The position numbers and the translations under genes are program-made. From positions 310,001 to 374,000 of the forward strand of contig OY730442.1 in assembly GCA_963422685.1 (NCBI GenBank): a stretch of 64,000 nt of DNA. The letters are read 5' to 3'. This document shows, one piece after another, positions 37,007 through 47,027 of the stretch (positions within the stretch are counted from its first letter, which is position 1; each line of letters begins with the position of its first letter). The DNA comes from Spongiihabitans sp963422685. Lineage in GTDB: Bacteria > Pseudomonadota > Gammaproteobacteria > Arenicellales > Poriferihabitantaceae. A model generated the notes under the pieces. That model had not been told where the DNA came from and searched no databases. It saw only the letters and a list, made by a program, of their open reading frames with translations.

Positions 37007-37048
37007 AACCATTACAGCACAAACCATTACAGCAAACCCTTACAAAGG
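37007..37048. promoter_or_regulatory. Direct repeats in the divergent MocR promoter
   Basis: AACCATTACAGCA occurs at 37007-37019 and 37022-37034 (period 15) and a third, imperfect copy (AACCCTTACAAAG) follows at once. MocR-type regulators usually bind direct repeats beside their own divergent promoter, so this is a candidate operator controlling the MetE-like/mmsA row and the regulator itself. Confidence 0.5.
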
Positions 37049-37118
37049 CCGGCCTGGCGTTCTTTTTCTACTGAATCCATGATGTAATGGCCGCCTGACT
37101 ATCGAGCTGTAGATTATT

Positions 37119-38600
37119 TTGACCGAATACCTGTTTCAATTGCCCGCTCGCAGGCAGGGAACTCTGCAATCACGCATCCAGGAGATGATCGTAAGTGCCA
37201 TTCTGGACGGCCATCTGGTGCTGGATTCCCCGCTGCCATCGAGCAGAAAACTTGCCAGGCAACTATCTGTGGCGCGCAATACCGTGGTGCAGGCCTATCA
37301 GAACCTGGTTGATGAAGGGTTTTTACTGGCGCGGGAACGCAGTGGATTTTATGTCAATGCAGACATATTGAAAGGTCGGGTCAATACGCCAAAACAGACC
37401 AGGATTTTTGAGAGCAAAATAAACTGGGCGAAAAAACTGGTTTCGCATCCAGATGATTTTCGCCAGAACATTAAACCATTGAACTGGAATCAATATCCCT
37501 TTCCATTTATTTGCGGTCAGTATGACCGAAAAATTTTTCCCATCGCCGACTGGCGGGAATGTGCCCGCGAAGCGGCGGCCATCAGCGCCATCCACGACTG
37601 GGCCAAAGATCAAATTGACCGCGACAACCCGGAATTGATCGAGCAGATTCATAAAAAGATTTTACCCCGGCGTGGAGTCTGGGCTGAACCGGATGAAATC
37701 CTGGTGACGGTGGGAGCACAACAAGGGATATTTCTCGCCGCTCAGTTGTTGCTCAATCCGAATAAAACCGTCGGGTTCGAATCACCAGGTTACGTCGATG
37801 CGGAAAACACATTTCAAGTATTCACCCGGAAAACAGTGCCACTGCAGGTTGACAACATGGGGTTGGTGCCGGATGAATCATTTGCCAAATGTGACTGCGT
37901 CTATACAACGCCCAGTCATCATTATCCGAGTACCGTGACCATGCCAAAAGCGCGGCGCATTGAGTTATTGCAACAAGCCCATCACCATGACGTGATTATT
38001 GTCGAAGATGATTATGAGTCAGAATTTAACTACATCGGCGACCCCACACCGGCACTCAAAAGTCTGGATGATGACGGCCGGGTTGTTTATGTCGGCAGCC
38101 TGTCCAAAACCCTGGCGCCGGGAATTCGCCTGGGTTATCTGGCAGCACCCCGGGAATTTGTTCGTCAGGCGCGCGCACTGCGCAGACTCATGCTGCGGCA
38201 TCCTCCGAGCAACAACCAGTTTGTCATCGCACGATTCCTCAAGCAAGGGTATCACGATGCCCTGATCAACCGACTGAGTCATACATTACACGAGCGCTGG
38301 ACCCTGCTCGGGGATTTGCTCGAACAACAGTTTCCGGGAAACAGCAAACGCCCGACATTCGGCGGGTCGGCATTTTGGATTGAAGGGCCTGAAGGACTGG
38401 ACACCAGCAGACTGGCTGAAAAAGCCGCAAAATCGGGCATTCTGTTTGAACCGGGAGAAGTGTTTTTTCACGGCGAAAATCCGCCGAAAAATTATTTCCG
38501 AATGGGATTTTCTTCTATCCCCACCGATAAAATCACTCCGGGTGTGGCGCAGTTGATCGAATTAATTGATCAGGTTCAATTGCAAAATACGGTGTCTTAA
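37119..38600 (+). CDS. MocR/PdxR family transcriptional regulator
   Basis: 493 residues from a TTG. N-terminal GntR-type winged helix (LQSRIQEMIVSAILDGHL, SSRKLARQLSVARNTVVQAYQNLVDEGFLL, residues 18-75) fused to an aminotransferase class I-like domain that senses PLP or an amino compound, with Lys in VGSLSKTLAPGIRLGY (about 330). Divergent from the MetE-like gene across 251 bases with direct repeats. Targets are likely its neighbours. Confidence 0.9.
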   Translation: MTEYLFQLPARRQGTLQSRIQEMIVSAILDGHLVLDSPLPSSRKLARQLSVARNTVVQAYQNLVDEGFLLARERSGFYVNADILKGRVNTPKQTRIFESKINWAKKLVSHPDDFRQNIKPLNWNQYPFPFICGQYDRKIFPIADWRECAREAAAISAIHDWAKDQIDRDNPELIEQIHKKILPRRGVWAEPDEILVTVGAQQGIFLAAQLLLNPNKTVGFESPGYVDAENTFQVFTRKTVPLQVDNMGLVPDESFAKCDCVYTTPSHHYPSTVTMPKARRIELLQQAHHHDVIIVEDDYESEFNYIGDPTPALKSLDDDGRVVYVGSLSKTLAPGIRLGYLAAPREFVRQARALRRLMLRHPPSNNQFVIARFLKQGYHDALINRLSHTLHERWTLLGDLLEQQFPGNSKRPTFGGSAFWIEGPEGLDTSRLAEKAAKSGILFEPGEVFFHGENPPKNYFRMGFSSIPTDKITPGVAQLIELIDQVQLQNTVS

Positions 38601-38630
38601 TTCATGCAGCGAGGTGAACAACCCGAATAC

Positions 38631-39419
38631 TCAGGATTTTTTCTGGTCAGAATCTTCGTCATCCTCATCGGGCAGAAAAGCCGGGCTTTCCATATTGCCG
38701 CGCTGTGTTCGAATCACCCAGCCTATGGGACCAGACGCCGCATAGGTCAACGCCATCAGGAACAGCACCCGGGGCGGGTCGAATGAAATCAATACGATTG
38801 TGCCCACAATGGCGATCAATACAAAAAACGGAATTTTGTGCTTGGGATCAAAATCCTTAAAGCTACGAAATTTAAGATTACTCACCATCAAAACCGACAT
38901 GAGCAGGGTTGCAATGGCGCTAATCCAGGTCATTGATTCACCGGATATGCCGGTTTCATCAAAATTCCACACCCAGAATGCAACGAATGCCGCCGCAGAC
39001 GGACAGGCCAGTCCGAAAAAATACCGGTTATCTTTTAATGTAAGGGTATTAAATCTCGCCAATCGAAGCGCCGTGGCCGCTGTATATAGAAATGCGATGA
39101 GCCACCCGGCCTTGCCGATATATTGCAGCGACCAAAAGTACATGATCATCCCGGGGGCCAAACCGAATGCGACAAGGTCAACCAGGCTATCGTATTCTTT
39201 TCCAAAATCACTGGCTGTGTTGGTCCAGCGAGCGACTCGCCCATCCAGCCCGTCCATGATCATGGCGATTAATACGCCCACAGACGCTTTGGCAAAACTG
39301 CCATGAGTTGCCTGGATAATGGCGTAAAAACCGAAAAACAACCCGGCAGTGGTAAACAGACTGGGCAGGAAGTAAATACCTTTTTGACCATTGCCGGGAT
39401 TTGACTGGTTTGAACCCAT
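38631..39419 (-). CDS. pssA: CDP-diacylglycerol-serine O-phosphatidyltransferase
   Basis: 262 residues. Makes phosphatidylserine from CDP-diacylglycerol and L-serine in the inner membrane. CDP-alcohol phosphotransferase motif DGLDGRVARWTNTASDFGKEYDSLVD (D-x2-DG-x2-AR-x8-G-x3-D-x3-D, about 57-82) is intact. Six to eight hydrophobic helices. Directly downstream of psd (30 bases) so PS is decarboxylated to PE by its neighbour. Confidence 0.93.
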   Translation of the reverse strand: MGSNQSNPGNGQKGIYFLPSLFTTAGLFFGFYAIIQATHGSFAKASVGVLIAMIMDGLDGRVARWTNTASDFGKEYDSLVDLVAFGLAPGMIMYFWSLQYIGKAGWLIAFLYTAATALRLARFNTLTLKDNRYFFGLACPSAAAFVAFWVWNFDETGISGESMTWISAIATLLMSVLMVSNLKFRSFKDFDPKHKIPFFVLIAIVGTIVLISFDPPRVLFLMALTYAASGPIGWVIRTQRGNMESPAFLPDEDDEDSDQKKS

Positions 39420-39449
39420 GGATAAAATTCGAATTTTCGGGACGTTTGG

Positions 39450-40094
39450 TCAATTACCGGGCAAGTATCCGATCACATTATTTCCAGAGCTTACCCACTG
39501 GCCCGATTTTATCGCTAATCGGCAAGCCGGTGGCAGATACAAATCCACTCTGGAACCAAACCGGATAAACCCATAGCGCTCACCAGTTTCCACCGTATCG
39601 CCTGCTTTTACATAACATAAAATCCGCCGTGCAATCAGCCCGGCTATCTGCACGCTGTAGATATGAAAACCCGCTTCTGTCTCAATACAAATCGCATTTC
39701 GTTCATTTTCACTGGACGACTTGTCGAGCACGGCATTGACGAATTTACCGGGAAAGTACCAGCAATCCCTAATCACCCCGGCGATGGGGATGAGGTTGGA
39801 ATGCACAGAAAATATATTCATAAACACGCTGACTTTCAGGGCTTTCCGGTTGTCCTGATAGGGATTCTCTGCTTCGCCAATCCATACTACCTGACCGCTG
39901 GCCGGAGAAACAATGGCGCCCGCTTCGTCGCTGACTACCCGCCTCGGGTCGCGAAAGAACTGAAAAACAAAGAGCACCACGAACCATACCAGAATTGACC
40001 AATAGCCCAGCAAAAATGTGGCACACAGGCCCGAAATTGCGGCAATGATCAAATGAGCGGCGCCTTCCCTGGCAAGAATCGGGTAGCTGGACAC
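39450..40094 (-). CDS. psd: Phosphatidylserine decarboxylase, short form
   Basis: 214 residues. Pyruvoyl enzyme producing phosphatidylethanolamine. The self-cleavage site is visible as GFIRFGSRVDLYLP (cleavage between G and S). N-terminal membrane helices (LIIAAISGLCATFLLGYWSI), VVSPASGQVVWIG-like and MNIFSVHSNLIP motifs as in the short family. Between ilvC and pssA on the same strand, a usual bacterial order. Confidence 0.92.
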   Translation of the reverse strand: MSSYPILAREGAAHLIIAAISGLCATFLLGYWSILVWFVVLFVFQFFRDPRRVVSDEAGAIVSPASGQVVWIGEAENPYQDNRKALKVSVFMNIFSVHSNLIPIAGVIRDCWYFPGKFVNAVLDKSSSENERNAICIETEAGFHIYSVQIAGLIARRILCYVKAGDTVETGERYGFIRFGSRVDLYLPPACRLAIKSGQWVSSGNNVIGYLPGN

Positions 40095-40247
40095 GTTTCA
40101 GTTTTGCAGCAACGCGTGGAATATCATCTTGAATCAACCAGAGCAAAACAGCGCTACGAAAGCCGTGTTTAAAATAAAGGTCATAACTGCAAGCGCCGGA
40201 CTGCTGTGGAGGTCTTGTTGCCGAATTCGCTGGGTTTGGATGCGGGA

Positions 40248-40278
40248 TGAAATAACGCCGCGGCGTTGCGTTATTTCA
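40248..40278 (-). terminator. Hairpin at the ilvC stop
   Basis: Perfect 11-bp arms TGAAATAACGC (40248-40258) and GCGTTATTTCA (40268-40278) overlap the ilvC stop. Stable but without a U-run, so termination or mRNA 3' protection. Confidence 0.55.
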
Positions 40279-41289
40279 ATTTCTGGACTTGTCTACAACT
40301 TTATTGTCGTCGATCCAGGACATCATTGAGCGGAGTCTGGCACCGACCTCTTCGATTTGATGGGCCTGACCTCTACGGCGCAGTTCGGGGAATCGCTTGC
40401 CGCCAGTGGCATTCTCATCCATCCACTCTCTAGCGAACTCGCCGGATTGAATTTCGCCAAGAATCTTTTTCATCTCGGCTTTGGTCTGCTCATTTACGAT
40501 ACGCGGACCGCGTGTTACGTCGCCAAACTCTGCGGTATTTGAAATTGAATAGCGCATATCGGCGATACCGCCTTCGTACATCAAATCAACAATCAACTTG
40601 AGTTCGTGCAGACATTCAAAATAGGCCATCTCCGGCGCGTAACCCGCTTCTACCAGAGTTTCGAATCCGGCCTGCACCAAAGAAGTCGCGCCGCCACACA
40701 GCACCGCTTGCTCACCAAACAGATCGGTTTCGGTCTCTTCCTTGAAGGTGGTTTCGATAATACCGGCGCGGCCACCACCAATCCCGGACGCATAGGCCAA
40801 AGACAATGCTTTCGCATCGCCTGTCGGGTCCTGATGAATGGCAATCAGGCAGGGGACACCAGCGCCGCGCTGGTAGGTTGAACGAACCAGGTGGCCCGGG
40901 CCTTTTGGCGCGATCATAATTACGTTCAAGTCCCGGCGTGGTTCGATATAGCCAAAATGGATATTAAATCCATGGGCAAAAGCCAGGGTCGCGCCGTGTT
41001 TGAAATCGGATTCAATATCTTTATAGATGGCGCTCATTAATTCGTCCGGGCACAACATCATCACCACATCCGCCTGGGACACAGCGTCTTTTACTGCGGC
41101 CACATGCAAGCCCGCCTGCGTGGCCTTGACCTGCGAACCCGAACCCTGACGCAGTCCTACAACCACATCGCAACCGCTTTCCTGCAGATTGTTTGCATGG
41201 GCATGGCCTTGAGAACCGTAGCCAATTACGGCTATTTTTTTGCTGCGGATGATTTCAAGGTGCGCATCACTGTCATAATATACTTTCAT
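40276..41289 (-). CDS. ilvC: Ketol-acid reductoisomerase
   Basis: 337 residues, the class I (short) form. Isomerises acetolactate and reduces it with NADPH in valine/isoleucine synthesis. NADP site VIGYGSQGHAHANNLQESG at 22-40, Mg sites in DLFGEQAVLCGG (Asp, Glu) and FECLHELKLIVDLMYEGG, plus SNTAEFGD. C terminus longer by a few residues. Third gene of ilvI-ilvH-ilvC, separated from ilvH by 96 bases. Confidence 0.96.
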   Translation of the reverse strand: MKVYYDSDAHLEIIRSKKIAVIGYGSQGHAHANNLQESGCDVVVGLRQGSGSQVKATQAGLHVAAVKDAVSQADVVMMLCPDELMSAIYKDIESDFKHGATLAFAHGFNIHFGYIEPRRDLNVIMIAPKGPGHLVRSTYQRGAGVPCLIAIHQDPTGDAKALSLAYASGIGGGRAGIIETTFKEETETDLFGEQAVLCGGATSLVQAGFETLVEAGYAPEMAYFECLHELKLIVDLMYEGGIADMRYSISNTAEFGDVTRGPRIVNEQTKAEMKKILGEIQSGEFAREWMDENATGGKRFPELRRRGQAHQIEEVGARLRSMMSWIDDNKVVDKSRN

Positions 41290-41385
41290 TTTTAACTCGC
41301 TCTATTTCAATTAATAATACAAACACGGAAAAATTATTGGACCTGCTGTTATTAATCCTGCTATTCACCTGCCAAACACACAGCA

Positions 41386-41880
41386 TTAAATTTTCAGTGC
41401 GTTTTTTCCTCGTCCGATGCCCAGTATCCCGGATCGAACCACTTCGACCAATTCGATTTGCGTCAATGCCAGCAGAAAGGCGTCCACCTTTTCCGTACTG
41501 CCGGTCATTTCCAGGGTGTAAGTCGATTCGGTGACGTCGATAATTCGCCCGCGGAAAATATCTACCAGCCGCTTGATTTCATCCTTTTGACCCGCATTTG
41601 ATGCAGCCACTTTGACCAGCATGAGTTCGCGTCCAAGATACCGCCCCTCGGTCAGGTCGCGCAGTTTCACCACATCAATCAATTTATTCAACTGTTTGGT
41701 TATTTGCTCAATAATTTGATCGGTGCCACTGGTCACGATGGTCATGCGCGACAGCGATGCGTCATCTGTGGGTGCAACGGTGAGGGATTCGATATTATAG
41801 CCCCGCGCCGAAAAAAGACCGGCTACCCGGGACAAGGCCCCGGACTCGTTTTCGAGCAAAACTGAAATTATTCTTCGCAT
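41386..41880 (-). CDS. ilvH: Acetolactate synthase small subunit
   Basis: 164 residues. Regulatory subunit with N-terminal ACT domain (RIISVLLENESGALSRVAGLFSARGYNIESL) that binds valine and stimulates the catalytic subunit; C-terminal ALS_ss domain (ELMLVKV, VDIFRGRIIDVT). Its start abuts the stop of ilvI, so the pair is translated together. Confidence 0.95.
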   Translation of the reverse strand: MRRIISVLLENESGALSRVAGLFSARGYNIESLTVAPTDDASLSRMTIVTSGTDQIIEQITKQLNKLIDVVKLRDLTEGRYLGRELMLVKVAASNAGQKDEIKRLVDIFRGRIIDVTESTYTLEMTGSTEKVDAFLLALTQIELVEVVRSGILGIGRGKNALKI

Positions 41881-43610
41881 CAGGCCAGCTCCCGTTCCCG
41901 GGCAGCGCCTTCGCCTGGCTTCAACAGCATTTCATTGTGGCCCTTGCCGGCGGCAATCATTGGATAGACATTCTCGGTGTGGTCGGTTATGACGTCGACA
42001 AATACCAATTGATCCGTTAATGCAAATGCCTCTTCCAGCACCCCGTGAACCTGTTCCGGTTTGTCAACCCGCATACCCACGTGCCCATAGCTTTCTGCCA
42101 GCTTGACGAAATCCGGCAGTGCGTCCACATAAGAGTGGGAATATCGACGATCATAGAAAAATTCCTGCCATTGTCGAACCATGCCCATGTACTGGTTATT
42201 CAGATTGATGATTTTAATCGGCAGGCCATATTGCAGGCAGGTGGACAGCTCTTGTAAACACATCTGGATACTCGCGTCACCAGTAATACAAACGACGACA
42301 TCATCCGGGAATGCCAGTTGTACACCCATTGCGGCCGGCAGTCCAAATCCCATGGTGCCTAAACCGCCGGAGTTTATCCAGCGGCGGGGCTTCTCAAAAG
42401 TATAATACTGGGCGGCCCACATTTGGTGCTGCCCCACATCCGAGGTGATATAAGCGTCACCTTTGGTAATTTCCAGTAACTCCTGCACCACTGCCTGGGG
42501 TTTTATTACCGCATCACTCAAATCATAGGCGAGGGAATCCCGGGTTTTCCACCGGTTAATCGTGTCCCACCATTGATTCACGGATTCTCGATCAATCTGC
42601 CCCACTTCGGGTTTTAACCGGGCATTCAATTCAACCAGCACTTCGTCGCAGTCCCCAACGATGGGCACTTCAACCGCTACGTTTTTACCGATGGATGCGG
42701 GGTCGATATCTATCTGTACTATTTTTGAATTCGGTGAAAACTTGGCCAGGTCCCCCGTAACCCGATCATCGAATCGGGCGCCAACGGCCAGCATCACGTC
42801 ACATTCATACATGGCCATGTTCGATTCATAGGTGCCGTGCATACCCAGCATGCCCATAAAATACGGGTTTGATGCCGGAATCGCACCCAACCCCATCAAG
42901 GTGCTGGTGCTCGGAAACTTCAAGGTGTCCACCAGTTCCGTTAAGGATTTACTGGCATCGGACAGAATTGCGCCACCGCCGGTATAAACAACCGGTTTTT
43001 TGGCCTGCAGCAGCAGTTCCATACCGCGCTCAATCTGTTTATTATGACCTTTGGAACGCGGTCGATAAGAGCGCATGCTGACGGTTTCAGGATAGCGATA
43101 CTCCGCAGTTTGATCCGTGATGTCCTTGGGAACATCGACCACAACGGGGCCGGGGCGGCCAGAAGTGGCGATATAAAATGCGCGCTTCATGATTTCGGCG
43201 ATGTCATTCACGCCCTTGATCAGGAAGTTGTGTTTTACGCAGGGTCGGGTAATGCCCACCGTATCCACTTCCTGGAAGGCATCATCGCCGATTAAATGCG
43301 AAGGAACCTGACCCGCGATGACCACCATGGGGATTGAATCCATGTAAGCCGTGGCGATACCGGTCACGGTGTTGGTGACGCCCGGACCGGATGTGACCAG
43401 TACCACGCCAGGTTTCCCGGTGGCGCGAGCATAGCCATCCGCAGCATGGGTTGCACCCTGTTCGTGGCGCACCAGAATGTGTTTTACTTTGTCCTGACGA
43501 TACACCGCATCGTAAATGTGCAGTGCCGCCCCGCCCGGATAACCGAAAATATATTCGATTCCTTCATCCTGGAGGCAACGGACAAGAATATCTGAACCTT
43601 TTAATATCAC
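41880..43610 (-). CDS. ilvI: Acetolactate synthase large subunit
   Basis: 576 residues. ThDP-dependent condensation of pyruvate with pyruvate or 2-oxobutyrate. Catalytic Glu in RHEQGATHAADGYARATG near 48, FAD/quinone-site VTSGPGVTNTVTGIATAY, ThDP Mg motif GDASIQMCLQELSTCLQYGLPIKIINLNN. Full length. First gene of the ilv operon with a 301-base leader. May be named ilvB in some genomes. Confidence 0.95.
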   Translation of the reverse strand: MILKGSDILVRCLQDEGIEYIFGYPGGAALHIYDAVYRQDKVKHILVRHEQGATHAADGYARATGKPGVVLVTSGPGVTNTVTGIATAYMDSIPMVVIAGQVPSHLIGDDAFQEVDTVGITRPCVKHNFLIKGVNDIAEIMKRAFYIATSGRPGPVVVDVPKDITDQTAEYRYPETVSMRSYRPRSKGHNKQIERGMELLLQAKKPVVYTGGGAILSDASKSLTELVDTLKFPSTSTLMGLGAIPASNPYFMGMLGMHGTYESNMAMYECDVMLAVGARFDDRVTGDLAKFSPNSKIVQIDIDPASIGKNVAVEVPIVGDCDEVLVELNARLKPEVGQIDRESVNQWWDTINRWKTRDSLAYDLSDAVIKPQAVVQELLEITKGDAYITSDVGQHQMWAAQYYTFEKPRRWINSGGLGTMGFGLPAAMGVQLAFPDDVVVCITGDASIQMCLQELSTCLQYGLPIKIINLNNQYMGMVRQWQEFFYDRRYSHSYVDALPDFVKLAESYGHVGMRVDKPEQVHGVLEEAFALTDQLVFVDVITDHTENVYPMIAAGKGHNEMLLKPGEGAARERELA

Positions 43611-43911
43611 TGACTACCTCTGATGAAGCGAAAAAGTCCGCTGGACAACGGTATTCCACCAGTTAAATGAACGGGCGAGTATAGCGACATTTTATGAGAG
43701 ATTCCAAGGATTTACGGCCAAACTGTCGGTGCTCCACAGGTTTGTCACGCGGCGCACAATGGATTGCGCGGCAATCGAGACAGTTCAATAGTAATAAAGA
43801 TTCCAGGCAACACGGGGGAAGGTCAGAGTTGGGAGCGTGCCTGGGTTTATATGTGCATCCCGATAACCCGCAGTGCATTGGGGGGCCACAATTCCTGTTT
43901 TATAGTTCGAA
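43611..43911. other. Leader between ffh and ilvI
   Basis: No gene. Likely contains the ilv promoter. No branched-chain-rich leader peptide or obvious attenuator hairpin was spotted. Confidence 0.4.
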
Positions 43912-45306
43912 TCAATGCGGCATACCCGACATGCCGCCGCCCTGCCCTGCGTTCGGCTTCCGGTGTCCGGCATTTGATATTTGCTCCATCATCCCTTTCA
44001 TTCCGCCTTTCCTGTTCATGCGTTTCATGATTTTCTGCATGTGTAAAAACTGCTTCAATAGTCGATTCACATCCTGCACCCGGGTGCCTGACCCCGCCGC
44101 GATGCGCTGTTTGCGCGAGCCGCGAATGACTGCGGGGAATTTTCGCTCATGCGCAGTCATCGAACTGATTATGGCGATTATCTGCGCGGTGTTTTTATCC
44201 CCGACCTGTTGCATCGCCTTTTGCGGGAGCTTACCCATGCCGGGCAGTTTTTCCATCATTCCCATCATCCCTCCCATATTCTGTATCTGCATCATCTGGT
44301 CGCGAAAATCTTCCAAATCAAAACCCTTACCTCGGGTGATTTTTTTCGCCAGTTTTTCAGCCCTGGCCTTGTCAACCTTGCGCTCCACTTCCTCCACCAG
44401 GGACAGCACGTCGCCCATGCCGAGAATACGCGATGCCACCCGGTCCGGGTGGAAGGGCTCAAGCGCGTCCATTGCTTCGCCGATGCCCAAAAATTTAATC
44501 GGCTTTCCGGTTACCTGACGAATCGACAGCGCCGCCCCGCCCCTGGCGTCACCATCGGTTTTGGTCAATATTACCCCGCTTAAAGGCAGCGCCTGATCAA
44601 ACGCTTTGGCACTGTTCACCGCATCCTGCCCGGTCATGCTGTCCACCACAAACAGCGTTTCAACGGGCTGCACAACCTGATGCAACGCCTTGATTTCTGT
44701 CATCATGGCTTCGTCTACGTGCAAACGACCGGCCGTATCCACGATGACCACGTCAATGCTGTGTCTGCGGGCATGGCGGATAGCACTGCTGGCGATTTCT
44801 ACGGGTTGTTGGGACGGGTCGCCGCGAAAGAAATGCAAATCAAGCCGGCTGGCAATCGCATCCAGTTGTGCTATGGCCGCTGGCCGATAAATGTCTGCGC
44901 TCACCAGCAACACTGATTTTTTCTGGCGATTTTTCAGAAAATGACCCAGTTTACCCGCCGTGGTAGTTTTACCCGCACCCTGCAGCCCTGCCAGCAGAAT
45001 CGCGGCGGGTGGACGCACAGCTAAATCAAGCCCCTGGCTGGATTCCCCCATCAATGCGACCAATTCATCCTGGACGATTTTTATCACCGCCTGGCCTGGC
45101 TGCAGGCTGGCCAACACCCGTATACCCACTGCACGGGCTTTCACCTGAGCCACAAAACTTTTGGTAACCTGAAGCGATACATCGGCTTCCAGCAAGGCAA
45201 TACGCACTTCGCGCATGGCATCGGCGATATTGGCTTCAGTCAGGCGACCCCTTCCTGTCAGGGTTTTCACCGTACTTCGGAGTCGCGCACTTAGCTGGTC
45301 AAACAT
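43912..45306 (-). CDS. ffh: Signal recognition particle protein Ffh
   Basis: 464 residues. GTPase subunit of SRP that targets nascent membrane proteins to FtsY/SecYEG. N domain 1-85; G motifs GLQGAGKTTTAGKLG near 108, DTAGRLHVDEAMM near 190, TKTDGDARGGAALS near 247; C-terminal methionine-rich M domain (MMQIQNMGGMMGMMEKLPGM; SRKQRIAAGSGTRVQDVN). Divergent from a ypjD-like gene, as usual in proteobacteria. Confidence 0.97.
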   Translation of the reverse strand: MFDQLSARLRSTVKTLTGRGRLTEANIADAMREVRIALLEADVSLQVTKSFVAQVKARAVGIRVLASLQPGQAVIKIVQDELVALMGESSQGLDLAVRPPAAILLAGLQGAGKTTTAGKLGHFLKNRQKKSVLLVSADIYRPAAIAQLDAIASRLDLHFFRGDPSQQPVEIASSAIRHARRHSIDVVIVDTAGRLHVDEAMMTEIKALHQVVQPVETLFVVDSMTGQDAVNSAKAFDQALPLSGVILTKTDGDARGGAALSIRQVTGKPIKFLGIGEAMDALEPFHPDRVASRILGMGDVLSLVEEVERKVDKARAEKLAKKITRGKGFDLEDFRDQMMQIQNMGGMMGMMEKLPGMGKLPQKAMQQVGDKNTAQIIAIISSMTAHERKFPAVIRGSRKQRIAAGSGTRVQDVNRLLKQFLHMQKIMKRMNRKGGMKGMMEQISNAGHRKPNAGQGGGMSGMPH

Positions 45307-45450
45307 GGTTAATGCCTTAGAGTTTTGTTTGGGGATTTTATTTGGTGATTTTATTTACGATGGTAATGAGGTCTGTTCGATTGGCAGCGATTTTCGGGTT
45401 ATACCCATAATTCTGTATAATTCGCCGCATGTTCAGCCTGGTTCTATGAT

Positions 45451-46266
45451 ATGTCTTCATCACTGTTTTTGGTAGCCGTCTGTGCGCTCCTATACGGCAT
45501 CTGTACTGGTTTTATCTGGCGCAGAATAAAAGGCCGCAGGATGAACAGCCGGGCTGAATACGCCATTCCCGTGCTGGCGGTGCTGATCATGGTTTTGCAC
45601 GGATTTTTATTGTATCAGAATATTTTCACCGCACATGGCGCGCATATTTCTCTTGGCCTGGCGCTATCCATGGCGGGCTGGATTTCGGTGTTATTGTATT
45701 TTTGTATCTCTATCTTCGGGAAAACCCTGAACCTTGGAATCATCATACTGCCGATGGGCCTGCTCGCGCTACTGGCCGGAGCGGGGTCCGCGGGTGACGC
45801 CCATGCAATTGAGCAGATTTCCCGGGGTATCAGATGGCACATCGTATTCGCCATACCCACTTACGGCATCCTCTGCATTGCCTGCGCACAAGCCTGTTTG
45901 CTGATTTTGCAGGACCGGCAATTACGCAAACCCAATCCTGACCGCCTGCTGCCTGCGCTGCCGGCAATTCAGACCATGGAGTCGAATCTGTATTGGCTGA
46001 CCCTGGCGGGATTTTCGCTTATGACCGTGAATTTGATCATGGGCATGATATCCAACCTGAACGATCATGGCATTTTGCTCACATTCAATCATCACATTTT
46101 ACTTTCGGTCATCGCGTGGCTCGGCTTTGGCGGGTTGCTGGCCGGGCGAAAAATTGTCGGTTGGCGTGGCCAGGCTGCAGCAAAATGGACGATTACTGTT
46201 TTTGCACTGCTGGTATTAGCGTATTTTGGCACGCGATTTGTAAACGATCTGGTGCTGCGCGGTTGA
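45451..46266 (+). CDS. CcsA/HemX-type inner-membrane protein (YpjD)
   Basis: 271 residues with about eight membrane helices. Belongs to the cytochrome c assembly protein fold (CcsA-like), of which the ffh-linked YpjD/CorE group has an uncertain role in membrane homeostasis. The family phrases are HIVFAIPTYGILCIACAQACLLILQDRQLR and PALPAIQTMESNLYWLTLAGFSLMTVNLI. Heme ligands (His pairs) cannot be confirmed by eye. Position divergent from ffh supports the assignment. Confidence 0.85.
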   Translation: MSSSLFLVAVCALLYGICTGFIWRRIKGRRMNSRAEYAIPVLAVLIMVLHGFLLYQNIFTAHGAHISLGLALSMAGWISVLLYFCISIFGKTLNLGIIILPMGLLALLAGAGSAGDAHAIEQISRGIRWHIVFAIPTYGILCIACAQACLLILQDRQLRKPNPDRLLPALPAIQTMESNLYWLTLAGFSLMTVNLIMGMISNLNDHGILLTFNHHILLSVIAWLGFGGLLAGRKIVGWRGQAAAKWTITVFALLVLAYFGTRFVNDLVLRG

Positions 46267-46403
46267 GACTGATTGCAGCCGATTTAACCACCACATTCGG
46301 GGTTGACCCGGCAACCCGGGAAAGGGTATGGTACTAGCTAGAATTTACAGTGATTTTAGTTCCTAACTTCATATTATAAAAAGGAAAATTCAGGATTGCT
46401 TCG

Positions 46404-47027
46404 ATGAAAAAAAAGATATGCGTGATGCTGATGGCGACATACCTGACAGCGGGCTGCGGCGGCGGCGGTACAAGTGGGGGCGGGGGCGAAGGTTCGGTAA
46501 CCGTAGCGGGGGTGCGGATGACGGCATCCCTGTCGACCGAGGACAGTTTTAGTCACGATGTACGCCAAACCTTTTGCCTTGACCTCAAAGGCAACGTTAC
46601 CGGCAAGGAACCAAACATCACAACGAAATCCGGCACACTTACAATTACCGCGAAAGATACAACGGATTTAACCGGCGGATTATTCCCAAAACATGTTGCG
46701 CTTGACCGCTATACCGTGTCTTATGCTGGCGGGGGAAGAGGGAGCGCACCAGTTATACCCCCCCCTGACCCGTATCAAAAAGGCTTTGGTCTGACTGTTT
46801 CTGAAACAGAATCCACAGAATCCACAGATGTTGTTTTGCTTTCGCTGGAGCAAATCCAGGGCAAGAAATTTAGAGACGGATTTCTGCCTCCAACGGAGGT
46901 TGAACGCTACGACGTAACTGTAACGTATCACGGTAGGATAGAGTCGAACACAGGGGCTTCGCTCGGAGACTTCAAAATTTCTGCGTCTACTTATCTGGAG
47001 GTGGGCAATTTTGATGAATGCGGATAA
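46404..47027 (+). CDS. Lipoprotein of unknown function
   Basis: 207 residues. N-terminal signal ends at lipobox LTAGC (about 15-19), followed by a Gly-rich spacer (GGGGTSGGGGEG). The rest is beta-rich, low in motifs, with a small Glu-Ser-Thr repeat (ESTESTD). No family recognised. The next gene starts before its stop (10-base overlap), so they form a two-gene unit. Confidence 0.75.
   Translation: MKKKICVMLMATYLTAGCGGGGTSGGGGEGSVTVAGVRMTASLSTEDSFSHDVRQTFCLDLKGNVTGKEPNITTKSGTLTITAKDTTDLTGGLFPKHVALDRYTVSYAGGGRGSAPVIPPPDPYQKGFGLTVSETESTESTDVVLLSLEQIQGKKFRDGFLPPTEVERYDVTVTYHGRIESNTGASLGDFKISASTYLEVGNFDECG

Noticed and set aside
43694..44518. 274-residue open frame on + opposite ffh
   Set aside because: Exact antisense of the conserved Ffh M and G domains; composition is that of a reverse strand shadow (Ser/Pro/Cys-rich).
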